Below are positions 6,470 to 14,743 of a DNA stretch of 41,044 bases, piece after piece. The stretch's first letter is position 1; each line of letters starts with the position of its first letter. A model generated the notes under the pieces. It had not been told where the DNA came from and ran no database searches. It worked only from the letters and a program-made list of their open reading frames with translations. Origin of the DNA: an uncultured Ruminococcus sp. (lineage in GTDB: Bacteria; Bacillota; Clostridia; Oscillospirales; Ruminococcaceae); contig CANQWR010000015.1 of NCBI GenBank assembly GCA_947627625.1, positions 1-41,044 on the forward strand, in the 5' to 3' direction. The position numbers and the translations under genes are program-made.

Positions 6470-8791
6470 TTACTCTGCAAAACCCGTCACTTCAAAAGTA
6501 ACTTCAATAGTTTTCCACTCTCCCACATCGGACAGGTCTGTCATGTAGCCCTCTCCGTCGTCCACAGACATATCAAGATATATAAGCTGGTCTGTGCCGT
6601 CAACGTCAAGACCGGAATCTTCCGGAACGCTCACGGGGTACTCCTTGCCGTCAATCTTGACGCTCTTTATTTCGAATGAAATACTCTCCGGACCGTAGTA
6701 ATCCACTCCCAGCATGAATATTCCGTCGGGGTTTGTATCGGAAATTTTCCTGTAGCTGTCGGTGTCCGCCGTGACAACTGCCGTGTAAGTACCGTTGCCC
6801 GTTATGGTCGGGTTGACTGCACCTGCCGCAAGAGGATCTTCCGCACCTCCCTCATAGTATATCATCATGGAGTTATCCGCAACGTACATATACGCCTGAT
6901 TTTCGGCAACTTCAACGCCGTTTTCGGGTGCGGGCAACTCCTCAAAACCGAAATTTTCAGAAAAATCCTCTTCACTTTCGTTTTCGCTGTCTGTCTCGGA
7001 GACTTCCTGCTCCTGCTCCGTCTCTGCCTCTGTCTTGACAGTTTCGGTCACGTCCTCCAAATCGTCCCAGTCGTCCCAGTCGTCATAATCGTCATAGTCA
7101 TCATCCGTAAAATGAACTCCCTCGTCGTAGTCGCTGTAGTCCACATAGAAAGCCGAAGCAAGACCCTCTCCCGCCTCCTGTGCGTCACTCTCGGGCAGTC
7201 CTATCTTGACAAATACGTCTTTCAGGAATCCCGACATCTGCTCCTCGGTGACATAGTCCTCAAGGACAAAATCGCTCTCCGTGTCGACCATAAAAGCACC
7301 GTCTGTTGAGGGAATTTCAGGCTCTGCACCGTAGTCCTGCGAATATGTCAGCGTGACTTTTCCGTAGTCAACATCGTCAATACTTATGTCCGTGCTTACG
7401 TCCTGTGAATTGCCGTCAGAGGAGAGACTGAGCGAAATGGGATCTGTGTCGGGAATGTTCAGCACAACCGTGCCGTTCACATAGAACTTGTTCTCGTCAA
7501 CGACTTCCAAATCGGTGAACTCAACAGAAAAGTCGTCCGAACCGTCAGAGAACGAAATATCTCCCGTCTGCTTGCCGTCTGTCTCTGTAGAAGTCAGAGT
7601 GAGAGTGTAGTCACGCTCCCCTGCTGTCATTATGTAAAACTCTCCACGTGTCTCGCTGCCGTCCTTGCCGACAACCGCTTTTATCTCGTTTGTACTGTCG
7701 TCGTTGTCGGTGAATTTAATTCCCCTTATGTCGCCGTTGGGATCAACGTATGTATCGACAGTTACGACAGTTTCCGTATCGCTCTCAATGTCTCTTTCCT
7801 CTTCAAGCATTTCGTCAAGGCTCTCGCTGTACTCCTCGTCCGTGCAGACACCCATGTCCTCAACGACTATCCGCTTTATGACACTGTCGTTTTTCAGCTC
7901 GTTCACAAGGTTTTCCGCTATCTCAACGAACTTTGCGGAGTTCACTTCGGTTGACATAACTATGTAGTCAACGGAAATGTCGCATATGTCAACGGACTCA
8001 CTCTTCTCAACAGTGACCTCGTCAACGGAATTTCTCCACACACCGAAATATCTGTTTATCATGTCCTCAAGTTCTTCGGGAGTGAGAAACTCCTCGGGGT
8101 TTTCAAGAATTTTCCTCTGTGCGTCAATGATTTTTTCGCTGTCTTCGTCGTCCCCATAGGCAGTACCGTAAATGTAGTCAATGAGAGACTCCCCCAAGTT
8201 CATGCCTATCCACTGTTCGGACAGCTCGGGAATGCGTCCGAAAACGTTCTCGTCACCCGATGCAACATCTAAAGTCATAAGTTTTTCGTCGTTGTATTTG
8301 AGATAGTAGTTTCCCGCAATCTTTCCGCCGTTCAACTGTTCCTCCGCACCCACGCCGATACTGTCGGTATTCTTTATAATGTCGAGAACCGCTTTTTCGT
8401 CCTCGGTACTCTCGTCAAGCCCCATGTCATCAATAAGAAGCTCCTTTGCACCGTCACTCACGTCATATTTCAGAGCTACAGAAGCTTTCTGTCCTTTTGA
8501 ATATTCGTCAAGCCCCTCACGGTACTTGTCAGCCGTCTCGGAAGCAATTTTGCTTGTGTTCTCCTCGCTGACCCATGCAAAGTACTTTTCGGGACTCATC
8601 ACACGCACGTTTACCTGATTTTTTACAAAGTCGGATAGACCGTAAGCCGCAAAACATCCCGCACCCGCAATTACAAGTGCCGATACGCTTATGAGAGCTA
8701 TTTTTTTGCCCTTTTTCTTTTTCGGAACAGTGTCGACTCCCGAAACCGAGTCAAAACCGCTTCCGTTTCCCCAATCATTCTTATCTGCCAT
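6470..8791 (-). CDS. membrane-anchored acidic extracellular protein, function unknown
   Basis: A 773-residue protein. I choose the ATG at 8791 because GGAGG lies 8 bases upstream; a TTG five codons earlier overlaps that site. Residues ~1-30 are a polar cytosolic tail ending in KKKKGKK, ~31-52 form one membrane segment, and the remainder is predicted to be outside and strongly acidic. An N-terminal extracellular region (~70-550) has a regular alternating beta-like pattern. A low-complexity Asp/Tyr/Trp then Glu/Ser/Thr linker (~558-613) follows, then a ~150-residue C-terminal domain. No enzyme motif was seen. It resembles large single-pass surface proteins of ruminococci in layout only. It has its own promoter and terminator, so it is monocistronic. 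Confidence 0.8.
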   Translation of the reverse strand: MADKNDWGNGSGFDSVSGVDTVPKKKKGKKIALISVSALVIAGAGCFAAYGLSDFVKNQVNVRVMSPEKYFAWVSEENTSKIASETADKYREGLDEYSKGQKASVALKYDVSDGAKELLIDDMGLDESTEDEKAVLDIIKNTDSIGVGAEEQLNGGKIAGNYYLKYNDEKLMTLDVASGDENVFGRIPELSEQWIGMNLGESLIDYIYGTAYGDDEDSEKIIDAQRKILENPEEFLTPEELEDMINRYFGVWRNSVDEVTVEKSESVDICDISVDYIVMSTEVNSAKFVEIAENLVNELKNDSVIKRIVVEDMGVCTDEEYSESLDEMLEEERDIESDTETVVTVDTYVDPNGDIRGIKFTDNDDSTNEIKAVVGKDGSETRGEFYIMTAGERDYTLTLTSTETDGKQTGDISFSDGSDDFSVEFTDLEVVDENKFYVNGTVVLNIPDTDPISLSLSSDGNSQDVSTDISIDDVDYGKVTLTYSQDYGAEPEIPSTDGAFMVDTESDFVLEDYVTEEQMSGFLKDVFVKIGLPESDAQEAGEGLASAFYVDYSDYDEGVHFTDDDYDDYDDWDDWDDLEDVTETVKTEAETEQEQEVSETDSENESEEDFSENFGFEELPAPENGVEVAENQAYMYVADNSMMIYYEGGAEDPLAAGAVNPTITGNGTYTAVVTADTDSYRKISDTNPDGIFMLGVDYYGPESISFEIKSVKIDGKEYPVSVPEDSGLDVDGTDQLIYLDMSVDDGEGYMTDLSDVGEWKTIEVTFEVTGFAE

Positions 8792-8896
8792 AACAGGCAC
8801 CTCCAAAGTAAATTAAAAAAACTTAAATTCCCCGCCGAATCCCTCAACGGAAAATATCGGGGACATAAATATAAAAATTATAAACTCTTTGTATAA

Positions 8897-8952
8897 AAAA
8901 GATAATCTTTTATCCCCGTCTATATCATAACACAACACAAGTAAAAAGTCAA
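8897..8952 (-). promoter_or_regulatory. promoter with downstream palindrome for the acidic surface protein
   Basis: Minus strand TTGACT (8952-8947), 17-base spacer, TATGAT (8929-8924). Just inside the predicted transcript is a 15-base perfect palindrome, AAAAGATAATCTTTT (8897-8911), which could be an operator. The ~125-base 5' UTR also contains a CCCCG/CGGGG pairing near 8834-8862. Which regulator acts here is unknown. Confidence 0.65.
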
Positions 8953-9032
8953 CAGTTTTACCGCATTTTCTTCATTTTGTAATCTTTTTATATATTCCCA
9001 AGATGAAAATTTGGTGAAATCATAAAAAATAC

Positions 9033-9061
9033 TTGACAAATCAAAGAATATAGTGTATAAT
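9033..9061 (+). promoter_or_regulatory. pspA promoter (perfect sigma-A consensus)
   Basis: TTGACA (9033-9038), 17 bases, TATAAT (9056-9061). The predicted start near 9068 coincides with the beginning of a 9-bp RNA stem. It is divergent from the acidic surface-protein promoter ~80 bases away. Confidence 0.9.
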
Positions 9062-9067
9062 GAATGA

Positions 9068-9143
9068 GACGGACGGTGAGGGGTCGGTTCGCTGTGTGTG
9101 AACTAAGTTTCACTCTGCGGTCGGCGGACTGCTGTCGTCTGTC
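9068..9143 (+). other. 5'-terminal RNA stem-loop in the pspA leader
   Basis: GACGGACGG (9068-9076) can pair with TCGTCTGTC (9135-9143) over nine positions with two G-U pairs. Inside, a second hairpin centred on GTGAAC..GTTTCAC (about 9097-9113) can form. The outer stem starts at the predicted first base of the transcript, which is the arrangement of 5' structures that protect mRNA from 5'-end decay. Conservation was not checked. Confidence 0.5.
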
Positions 9144-9187
9144 ATATGTCTACTTTTATTTTTTACATGAAACAGGAGGATTTAGAA

Positions 9188-9886
9188 ATGGGTGTATTTG
9201 GAAGACTTGTTGACATTCTCAAGTCTAATGTCAATGACCTTATCGACAAGGCTGAGGACCCTGAGAAGATGGTCAAGCAGATAATCAAGGATATGCAGGA
9301 GGAACTCAACGAGAATACTCAGAAATACGGCAAGGCTAAGGGCAGTGAGAACCTCGCAAAGAAAAAGTATGAGGCTGCTGTCAAAGTCTCACAGGACTGG
9401 GAGAGAAAAGCCAAAGCCGCTCTCTCACAGGGCAATCAGGAACTCGCTAAACAGGCTCTCACAAAGAAAGTAAAGGCTGACGAGGACGTTGCAAGCTATA
9501 AGGAGATGTACGACTCTATCTCATCTCAGACAGAGGCTATCGGTGCACAGATGGAACTCCTCAAGAACAAGCTCGACGAGGCAAAGGCTAAACAGGCTGT
9601 TCTCATCGCACGCTCACAGGCTGCCGAGACAAAGAAAGACCTTGCAAAGTCTATGGGCGGTATAGACACTTCAAGTGCAATGGATAAACTCAACCGCATG
9701 GAGGAGAAAGTTCAGCGTCAGGAAGCTGAAGCTGACGCCTTTGTGGAGGTAGCAGGCGGCGGTTCTGCCGAAATGGAGCTGAGAGACTCCTTCCAGCAGA
9801 TAGAGACCGATGCAAAAGTCGATGCCGAGCTTGCAAGGCTCATGGCTGAGATGGGCAGCGGCGTTTCACAGGACGTACAGCAGTAA
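9188..9886 (+). CDS. pspA: PspA/IM30 family membrane-remodelling protein
   Basis: PspA/IM30 proteins are ESCRT-III-like, assemble on stressed cytoplasmic membranes, and help maintain membrane integrity. The start at 9188 is chosen because AGGAGG precedes it by about 8 bases and the product begins MGVFGR, typical of the family; an in-frame ATG 42 bases upstream lacks a ribosome site. The 232-residue protein has an amphipathic N-terminal helix (~1-20) and long coiled-coil helices (~25-210) rich in Lys, Glu, Ala and Gln. The C-terminal ~20 residues hold a short Met-Ala-Glu helix. It is followed 39 bases later by a 56-residue membrane protein. No pspF- or liaRS-like regulator is nearby. Confidence 0.93.
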   Translation: MGVFGRLVDILKSNVNDLIDKAEDPEKMVKQIIKDMQEELNENTQKYGKAKGSENLAKKKYEAAVKVSQDWERKAKAALSQGNQELAKQALTKKVKADEDVASYKEMYDSISSQTEAIGAQMELLKNKLDEAKAKQAVLIARSQAAETKKDLAKSMGGIDTSSAMDKLNRMEEKVQRQEAEADAFVEVAGGGSAEMELRDSFQQIETDAKVDAELARLMAEMGSGVSQDVQQ

Positions 9887-9925
9887 AACCAAAATAAATA
9901 CTAAAAAAGTGAGGTTTCGGAGCTT

Positions 9926-10096
9926 ATGGGCAGTAAAAAAGACACAATGAATCCGGATAAAGTCCTGAAGATGTTCGTTCCGATAATATGTGCGATATTT
10001 ATCGCCCTGAGTTCAATACTCTATATTCTCTACAAGAGCTGGAGCAATAAACTCTACTTTGAAAAGTGGAAGGACTATGAGGACTGCGGTGTCTGA
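9926..10096 (+). CDS. small membrane protein downstream of pspA
   Basis: A 56-residue ORF beginning MGSKKDTMNP and ending EDCGV. It has one hydrophobic segment (~16-37, MFVPIICAIFIALSSILYIL-type) followed by a Lys/Trp/Tyr-rich tail. A TGAGG ribosome site lies 11 bases upstream of the ATG and GGAG 3 bases upstream. Codon use resembles its neighbours. Position suggests co-transcription with pspA and possibly a membrane partner for it. I do not recognise a family. Confidence 0.65.
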   Translation: MGSKKDTMNPDKVLKMFVPIICAIFIALSSILYILYKSWSNKLYFEKWKDYEDCGV

Positions 10097-10146
10097 TGTA
10101 ATTGAATTAAAAAATCAAAATTAAATATTTTCCTTGTAAATGCGAT

Positions 10147-10440
10147 GAAGGGAAATAAAGCCTTTTAACCGTTCCACAGAGAGCTGTCGGTGGTGAGATA
10201 CAGCGGACGGTCAAGGTCATAGCTCCTCCCCGAGCAGTCGGCTGAAAGCGTGTTTGATTAAAGATTAAAACCGTTATTAGGTCTGAACGGGTTCTCCCGT
10301 TACAGAGAGAGGCATTGTCTGATGCCGTTGAGTGGGTGCGTCTGTGAGGACGTGCCAAAGGAGAGTGGTACCACGGAACTTGCTATTTCGAGTTTCGTCT
10401 CTCCCGTTCCCTTTTTACAAAGGGTTCGGGAGATTTTTTT
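10147..10440 (+). promoter_or_regulatory. T-box leader, leucine type, with terminator
   Basis: This leader has the hallmarks of a T-box riboswitch, which senses uncharged tRNA. A stem I region carries AGAGAG and GGTGGTGAGA (about 10177-10198). The T-box itself is AGTGGTACCACGGA (10364-10377). A Rho-independent terminator follows: CTCCCG/CGGGAG and CCCTTT/AAAGGG stems (10401-10432) and a run of seven T (10434-10440). CTC triplets lie in the expected specifier stretch (10223-10228) and fit a leucine codon; I could not fix the exact triplet by folding. leuA downstream supports leucine. No strong promoter is visible in 10097-10146. Confidence 0.9.
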
Positions 10441-10532
10441 GTATCTGCGATTTACACCCTATGTCATGAAAAATAAAAATTAAAAAACGGACTATCTGCA
10501 TTGTCTGCCGTATTATAATTTGTGTTGTGGAC

Positions 10533-10792
10533 TGTGGGCTTCGCCCCCAAAAATAATTTTCTTAAAATTATATTTTTTGGAGATTTAATATTTTATTAGG
10601 ACGATAAGGGGCAGGGGGCTTTGCCCCCTGAACCCCCATTGGGGGCTCTGCCCCCAAGCCCCCGTCGGGGGGAAGAATCCCCCCGAACCCCCCATGATTA
10701 TTCCCACAGAGGGAAAAATTGTGACAAGAGTGTTGTCCCCCTATGACAGTCTACTGTTTTAATTTTGGGGGTCAAGGGCAACCCACCAGTCC
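10533..10792 (+). repeat. GC-rich hairpin repeat, copy R1
   Basis: Full-length forward copy between the T-box terminator and leuA. In order: a short G/C hairpin with TTC loop, the AT-rich hairpin ATAATTTT-CTT-AAAATTAT (about 10553-10571), the core GACGATAAGGGGCAGG (about 10597), and five successive G-run/C-run hairpins (10608-10690). A conserved CATGATTATTCCCACA tail (from 10691) and an end module reading TGACAGTCTACTGTTTTA then TTTTGGGGGTC (10744-10773) complete it. It ends ~44 bases before the leuA start, so it is within the leuA mRNA leader. Confidence 0.85.
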
Positions 10793-10835
10793 AAAATTCG
10801 ACAATGTTTTTAGTCAACCAAAAAGGAGAATTACT

Positions 10836-12503
10836 ATGAAAAATATACAAAAATACACCAAACAATTTTTCGTCCCGCCACACACAAAGATGAAGTGGGC
10901 GGAAAAGACGTATATCGAAAAAGCCCCGATATGGTGCAGTGTCGACCTGCGTGACGGCAATCAGGCTCTCGTAATCCCTATGAGCTTGAACGAAAAACTG
11001 GAGTTTTTCAACAAACTCGTTGAGATAGGTTTCAAGGAAATCGAAATAGGTTTCCCCGCCGCTTCTGAGACAGAGTACGAATTTTGCCGTACACTGATTG
11101 AGCAGAATTTAATCCCCGACGACGTGACTATTCAGGTTCTCACACAGTCCAGAGAACACATTATCCACAAAACTTTTGAGGCTCTCAAAGGCTGTAAGAA
11201 CGCCGTTGTCCACCTCTATAACTCCACCTCCCTCGCACAGCGTGAGCAGGTTTTCAGAAAGAGCAAGGAGGAGATAAAGCAAATCGCCACTTTTGGTGCG
11301 GAACTGTGCAAGCAGTACAGGGAAAAATATGAGGGCAATTTCAAATTTGAGTACTCCCCCGAGAGTTTCACGGGTACAGAACCCGAATTTGCTCTTGAAG
11401 TCTGCAATGCTGTACTCGACATATGGCAGCCCTCCGAGAACGACAAAGTTATAATAAATCTGCCCGTGACCGTACAGCTCTCCATGCCCCACGTCTACGC
11501 CAACCAGATAGAATATATGTGCGACAATCTCAAATACAGGGAGAACGTTATAGTCTCGCTCCACCCCCACAATGACAGGGGTTGTGCCGTTGCCGACACC
11601 GAAATGGGACTCCTTGCAGGTGCGGACCGTGTAGAGGGTACTCTCTTCGGAAACGGTGAGAGGACGGGAAATGTAGATATTATAACTCTCGCACTCAATA
11701 TGTACTCACAGGGCGTTGATCCTATGCTCGATTTCAGTGATATTCCGTCCATTACGGAACTCTACACAAGGGTTACAAGAATGACCGTCAGCGACAGACA
11801 GCCCTATTCGGGCAGTCTCGTATTTGCAGCTTTCAGCGGTTCACATCAGGACGCTATTGCAAAGGGTATGAAATGGCGTGAGGAGAAAAATACTCCCCAC
11901 TGGACCGTTCCCTATCTGCCCATTGATCCTGAAGATATAGGACGTGAGTACTCGGCGGACGTTATAAGAATAAACAGTCAGTCGGGAAAGGGCGGTATTG
12001 GCTATATTCTGGAAACAAGATACGGCTATAATCTGCCGAAAAAAATGCGTGAGGACTTCGGCTACAAGGTAAAGGACATCTCCGACAAAAAACACAAGGA
12101 ACTCATGCCCGATGAGGTCTACGACATATTCAGGAGAAATTATGTGGACTTGGTGTCCCCGCTGTGCGTAAAAGAGGCTCACTATGTCCAGACAGACGGC
12201 ATAGAGGCTACCGTCACTTTTGAACTGGACGGCAGAAAAGTTACTGCGACTGATTCGGGAAACGGTCGTCTGGATGCTGTCAGCAACGCTATAAAGTCCT
12301 ATCTCAATGCCGACTACAATATCCACACTTACACTCAGCACGCTCTTGAAGTGGGTTCTGCTTCAAAAGCTGTCTCCTACGTTGAGATAGTCACCACCGA
12401 CAAAAAGAGTTTCTGGGGAACGGGTACTGACAACGATATAATAACTTCCTCCGTGAAAGCCCTCGTCAGTGCAATAAACAATATGTTGAATTTGCATAAA
12501 TAA
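10836..12503 (+). CDS. leuA: 2-isopropylmalate synthase
   Basis: Condenses acetyl-CoA with 2-oxoisovalerate, the first committed step of leucine synthesis. The ATG at 10836 is chosen over upstream in-frame starts because AGGAG lies 8 bases before it and the extra codons come from repeat R1. The 555-residue length fits the long LeuA class. The TIM-barrel motif DLRDGNQA (Arg39, Asp40), metal-binding His243 and His245 in HPHNDRG, and GNGERTGN are present. A C-terminal LeuA regulatory domain (~430-555) usually mediates leucine feedback. Expression should be controlled by the upstream Leu T-box. A weak terminator-like hairpin (12545-12572) follows and overlaps the next promoter. Confidence 0.96.
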   Translation: MKNIQKYTKQFFVPPHTKMKWAEKTYIEKAPIWCSVDLRDGNQALVIPMSLNEKLEFFNKLVEIGFKEIEIGFPAASETEYEFCRTLIEQNLIPDDVTIQVLTQSREHIIHKTFEALKGCKNAVVHLYNSTSLAQREQVFRKSKEEIKQIATFGAELCKQYREKYEGNFKFEYSPESFTGTEPEFALEVCNAVLDIWQPSENDKVIINLPVTVQLSMPHVYANQIEYMCDNLKYRENVIVSLHPHNDRGCAVADTEMGLLAGADRVEGTLFGNGERTGNVDIITLALNMYSQGVDPMLDFSDIPSITELYTRVTRMTVSDRQPYSGSLVFAAFSGSHQDAIAKGMKWREEKNTPHWTVPYLPIDPEDIGREYSADVIRINSQSGKGGIGYILETRYGYNLPKKMREDFGYKVKDISDKKHKELMPDEVYDIFRRNYVDLVSPLCVKEAHYVQTDGIEATVTFELDGRKVTATDSGNGRLDAVSNAIKSYLNADYNIHTYTQHALEVGSASKAVSYVEIVTTDKKSFWGTGTDNDIITSSVKALVSAINNMLNLHK

Positions 12504-12557
12504 TCGTGTTGAAAATATTCACAATACACAAAATATAATAAAATATTCCGTTTCTTA

Positions 12558-12586
12558 TTGATTTCACGGAATTTATGTGATATAAT
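12558..12586 (+). promoter_or_regulatory. promoter for the ilvB leader
   Basis: TTGATT (12558-12563), 17-base spacer, TATAAT (12581-12586) within the same GTGATATAAT context as the rRNA promoters. The -35 is located in the loop of a hairpin (ATTCCGT 12545-12551 with ACGGAAT 12566-12572) that may terminate leuA. The transcript would start near 12593 and run into the leader peptide. Confidence 0.75.
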
Positions 12587-12617
12587 CTATTCGAGTAATA
12601 ACGGGAGGCGGAGTTTT

Positions 12618-12737
12618 GTGAGATACAAGATGTGTTCGGATTCGCATTCGATTTTTTCAGGCATCATTATTATCTCCGGCACGGTCATAAAAATACGTGA
12701 CTGTAGTCGTGATTCATTCTGCCCGAAAGTTTTTTAA
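12618..12737 (+). CDS. candidate Ile-rich leader peptide for ilvB
   Basis: A 39-codon ORF starting with GTG, ~25 bases after the predicted transcription start, with a GGGAGG ribosome site 9 bases upstream. It encodes four consecutive isoleucines (ATC ATT ATT ATC, 12663-12674) within GIIIISGTVIKI, and seven Ile in total. Runs of the regulated amino acid are the hallmark of leader peptides in ribosome-mediated attenuation. The ribosome site stretch CGGGAGGC (12602-12609) can pair over eight positions with GCCTCCTG (12738-12745) just after the stop. A terminator-like hairpin follows at 12788. The ORF is too short for statistical support; evidence is its position and composition. Confidence 0.5.
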   Translation: MRYKMCSDSHSIFSGIIIISGTVIKIRDCSRDSFCPKVF

Positions 12738-12787
12738 GCCTCCTGAATATTCAAAATCTTGAAAAAAAAGCAAGGACGCTTATAATT

Positions 12788-12820
12788 AAAACCCTCGGCT
12801 GGAATGTCGGGGGTTTTGTG
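12788..12820 (+). terminator. candidate attenuator hairpin upstream of ilvB
   Basis: AAAACCCTCG (12788-12797) pairs with CGGGGGTTTT (12808-12817) with one G-U, followed by TTGTGTT-type sequence. It lies between the Ile-rich leader peptide and repeat R2/ilvB. The U-run is short, so strength is uncertain. Confidence 0.55.
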
Positions 12821-12867
12821 TTATAAAACCGAAATTTTACGACTTAGTGCTTTATCCCTTTGGAGAT

Positions 12868-13006
12868 TGGGGGCTTCGCCCCCAAACCCCCATTAGAATT
12901 ATAAGGGGCAGGGGGCGTTGCCCCCTGGACCCCCACTGGGGGCTCTGCCCCCAGACCCCCGTCGGGGGGAAGTATCCCCCCGAACCCCCCATATTTACGC
13001 TCACAG
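12868..13006 (+). repeat. GC-rich hairpin repeat, copy R2
   Basis: Forward copy lacking the AT-rich hairpin. It has an entry hairpin GGGGGC-TTC-GCCCCC, a degraded core (AGAATTATAAGGGGCAG), and the chain of G-run/C-run hairpins up to 12990. The tail is diverged (CATATTTACGCTCACAG). It ends ~46 bases before the ilvB start. Its Pro/Gly-rich reading frame is open in phase with ilvB and can mislead gene callers. Confidence 0.85.
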
Positions 13007-13052
13007 AAAAAATTTTCAGCATACCAAATTACAAAAAGAGAGGAAAAATATT

Positions 13053-14738
13053 ATGAAAATATCAGGTGCAAAGATAGTTGTTGAGACACTGATAGAACAG
13101 GGCTGTGATACCGTTTTCGGCTACCCCGGCGGACAGGTTATAAATCTCTTTGATGAACTCTATCTGTGCCGTGACAGAATAAAGCACGTTCTGTCTGCTC
13201 ACGAACAGGGTGCTGCCCACGCCGCTGACGGCTATGCAAGAGCTTCGGGAAAAGTCGGTGTAGTTATCGCCACTTCAGGACCGGGTGCGACAAATCTCGT
13301 CACGGGAATTGCCACTGCTTATCTCGATTCTGTACCGCTTGTCGCAATAACAGGAAACGTTCCGTGCAGTTTAATCGGCAGAGACAGTTTTCAGGAGGTC
13401 GATATAGTCGGCATAACTATGCCTGTCACAAAGCACAATTTTATAGTCAAGGACATAAGGGAACTCGCTGAGACTATAAGGACTGCTTTCAAAATCGCAA
13501 AGTCGGGCAGACCCGGACCTGTTCTTGTGGACATTCCAAAAGACGTTCAGACTGCCGTGTGGGACTTTGAACCAAAGTCTGAACCGATAAGACCGTACCC
13601 GCTGAAATTTGTGTCGGAGGGCAAGCTGAAAAAGGCTGTTGAGATGATAAATTCTGCCGAAAGACCGTATATATATTTTGGCGGTGGAATAATTTCGGGA
13701 AAGGCTTCTGAGGAACTTGTTAAATTAAGTGAAAAAATTGACGCTCCTATGGGCTGTTCACTTATGGGACTGTCGGCAGTCCCCTCCGACAATCCGAGAT
13801 TTCTCGGCATGAACGGTATGCACGGTCACTACGCCTCCTCGATAGCTCAGGACGAAGCAGACCTTGTTATAGCTCTCGGTGCAAGATTTTCAGACAGGGC
13901 AACGGGCAAAAAAGAGCGTTTCAACAAGAATTTCAAAATAATACATATTGACGTTGACAATGCCGAATTGAATAAAAATATTACTGCTGATCTGTCCATA
14001 AACGGCGACATAAAAGACGCTCTTTTCAGGCTTGTTTCAATGGCGTCGGAGAAAAAACACCCCGACTGGCATGAGAGAATTGAACAGCTGAAATATGAGG
14101 AAAAAATTAAACTGAGTGGTTCTATGCACAACGCAAGGGAAAATACTCTTGAACCGTCCGATATAGTGGAAATAATAAGCCGTCATGCAGGAGAGGACGA
14201 TATAATTGTCACAGATGTCGGTCAGCACCAGATGTGGACCGCACAGTGTTATCCGTTCAAAAAGCCGAGGACTTTCCTGACAAGCGGCGGTCTCGGAACT
14301 ATGGGCTTTGGTGTCGGTGCGGGAATAGGAGCTTCCGTTGCAACAGGTCAGAGGGCTGTGCTATTTACAGGTGACGGCAGTTTCGGCATGAATCTCAATG
14401 AACTCGCAACGGCTGTCTCCGAAAATATCCCCCTTGTAATCGTCATAATGAACAACGGCGTTCTCGGTATGGTCAGACAGTGGCAGACTCTCTTTTTCGA
14501 CCGCCACTATTCCAACACTACTCTTGACAGAAAGACCGATTTTGTCAAACTCGCTGAGGCTTTCGGGGCAAAGTCCGCAAGGGTTTTCACTCCCGAACAA
14601 CTTGAAAAAACCGCTCGGGAAGCCTTTGAGTACAGCGGTACTTTTGTCATAGACTGTGCGGTTGACTGCGATAAATTTGTACTCCCCATGCTCCCCCCCG
14701 GCGGTTCTATTGAGGACATAATCACTGAGATAAAATAA
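13053..14738 (+). CDS. ilvB: acetolactate synthase, large (catalytic) subunit
   Basis: Thiamine-diphosphate and FAD-dependent enzyme making acetolactate (valine/leucine) or acetohydroxybutyrate (isoleucine). The start MKISGAKIVV at 13053 is chosen because GAGAGG lies ~11 bases upstream; an in-frame ATG at 12918 lies inside repeat R2 and would add a spurious Pro-rich extension. At 561 residues it is full length. Catalytic Glu51 sits in HEQGAAHAADGYAR. The diphosphate-binding motif GDGS...MNNG begins at 440. Central FAD-type and C-terminal ThDP domains are intact. The regulatory subunit ilvN follows after a 542-base gap filled by repeat R3. Expression may be attenuated by the Ile-rich leader. 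Confidence 0.96.
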   Translation: MKISGAKIVVETLIEQGCDTVFGYPGGQVINLFDELYLCRDRIKHVLSAHEQGAAHAADGYARASGKVGVVIATSGPGATNLVTGIATAYLDSVPLVAITGNVPCSLIGRDSFQEVDIVGITMPVTKHNFIVKDIRELAETIRTAFKIAKSGRPGPVLVDIPKDVQTAVWDFEPKSEPIRPYPLKFVSEGKLKKAVEMINSAERPYIYFGGGIISGKASEELVKLSEKIDAPMGCSLMGLSAVPSDNPRFLGMNGMHGHYASSIAQDEADLVIALGARFSDRATGKKERFNKNFKIIHIDVDNAELNKNITADLSINGDIKDALFRLVSMASEKKHPDWHERIEQLKYEEKIKLSGSMHNARENTLEPSDIVEIISRHAGEDDIIVTDVGQHQMWTAQCYPFKKPRTFLTSGGLGTMGFGVGAGIGASVATGQRAVLFTGDGSFGMNLNELATAVSENIPLVIVIMNNGVLGMVRQWQTLFFDRHYSNTTLDRKTDFVKLAEAFGAKSARVFTPEQLEKTAREAFEYSGTFVIDCAVDCDKFVLPMLPPGGSIEDIITEIK

Positions 14739-14743
14739 ATTTT

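Noticed and set aside
10533..10792. The regularly recurring GC-rich repeats as a CRISPR array
   Set aside because: Units are hundreds to thousands of bases apart, separated by whole genes, vary in length and orientation, and have no uniform repeat-spacer period or cas genes.
12918..13052. An N-terminal extension of IlvB starting inside repeat R2
   Set aside because: The extension is repeat-derived, and the ATG at 13053 has a ribosome site and matches the usual IlvB start.
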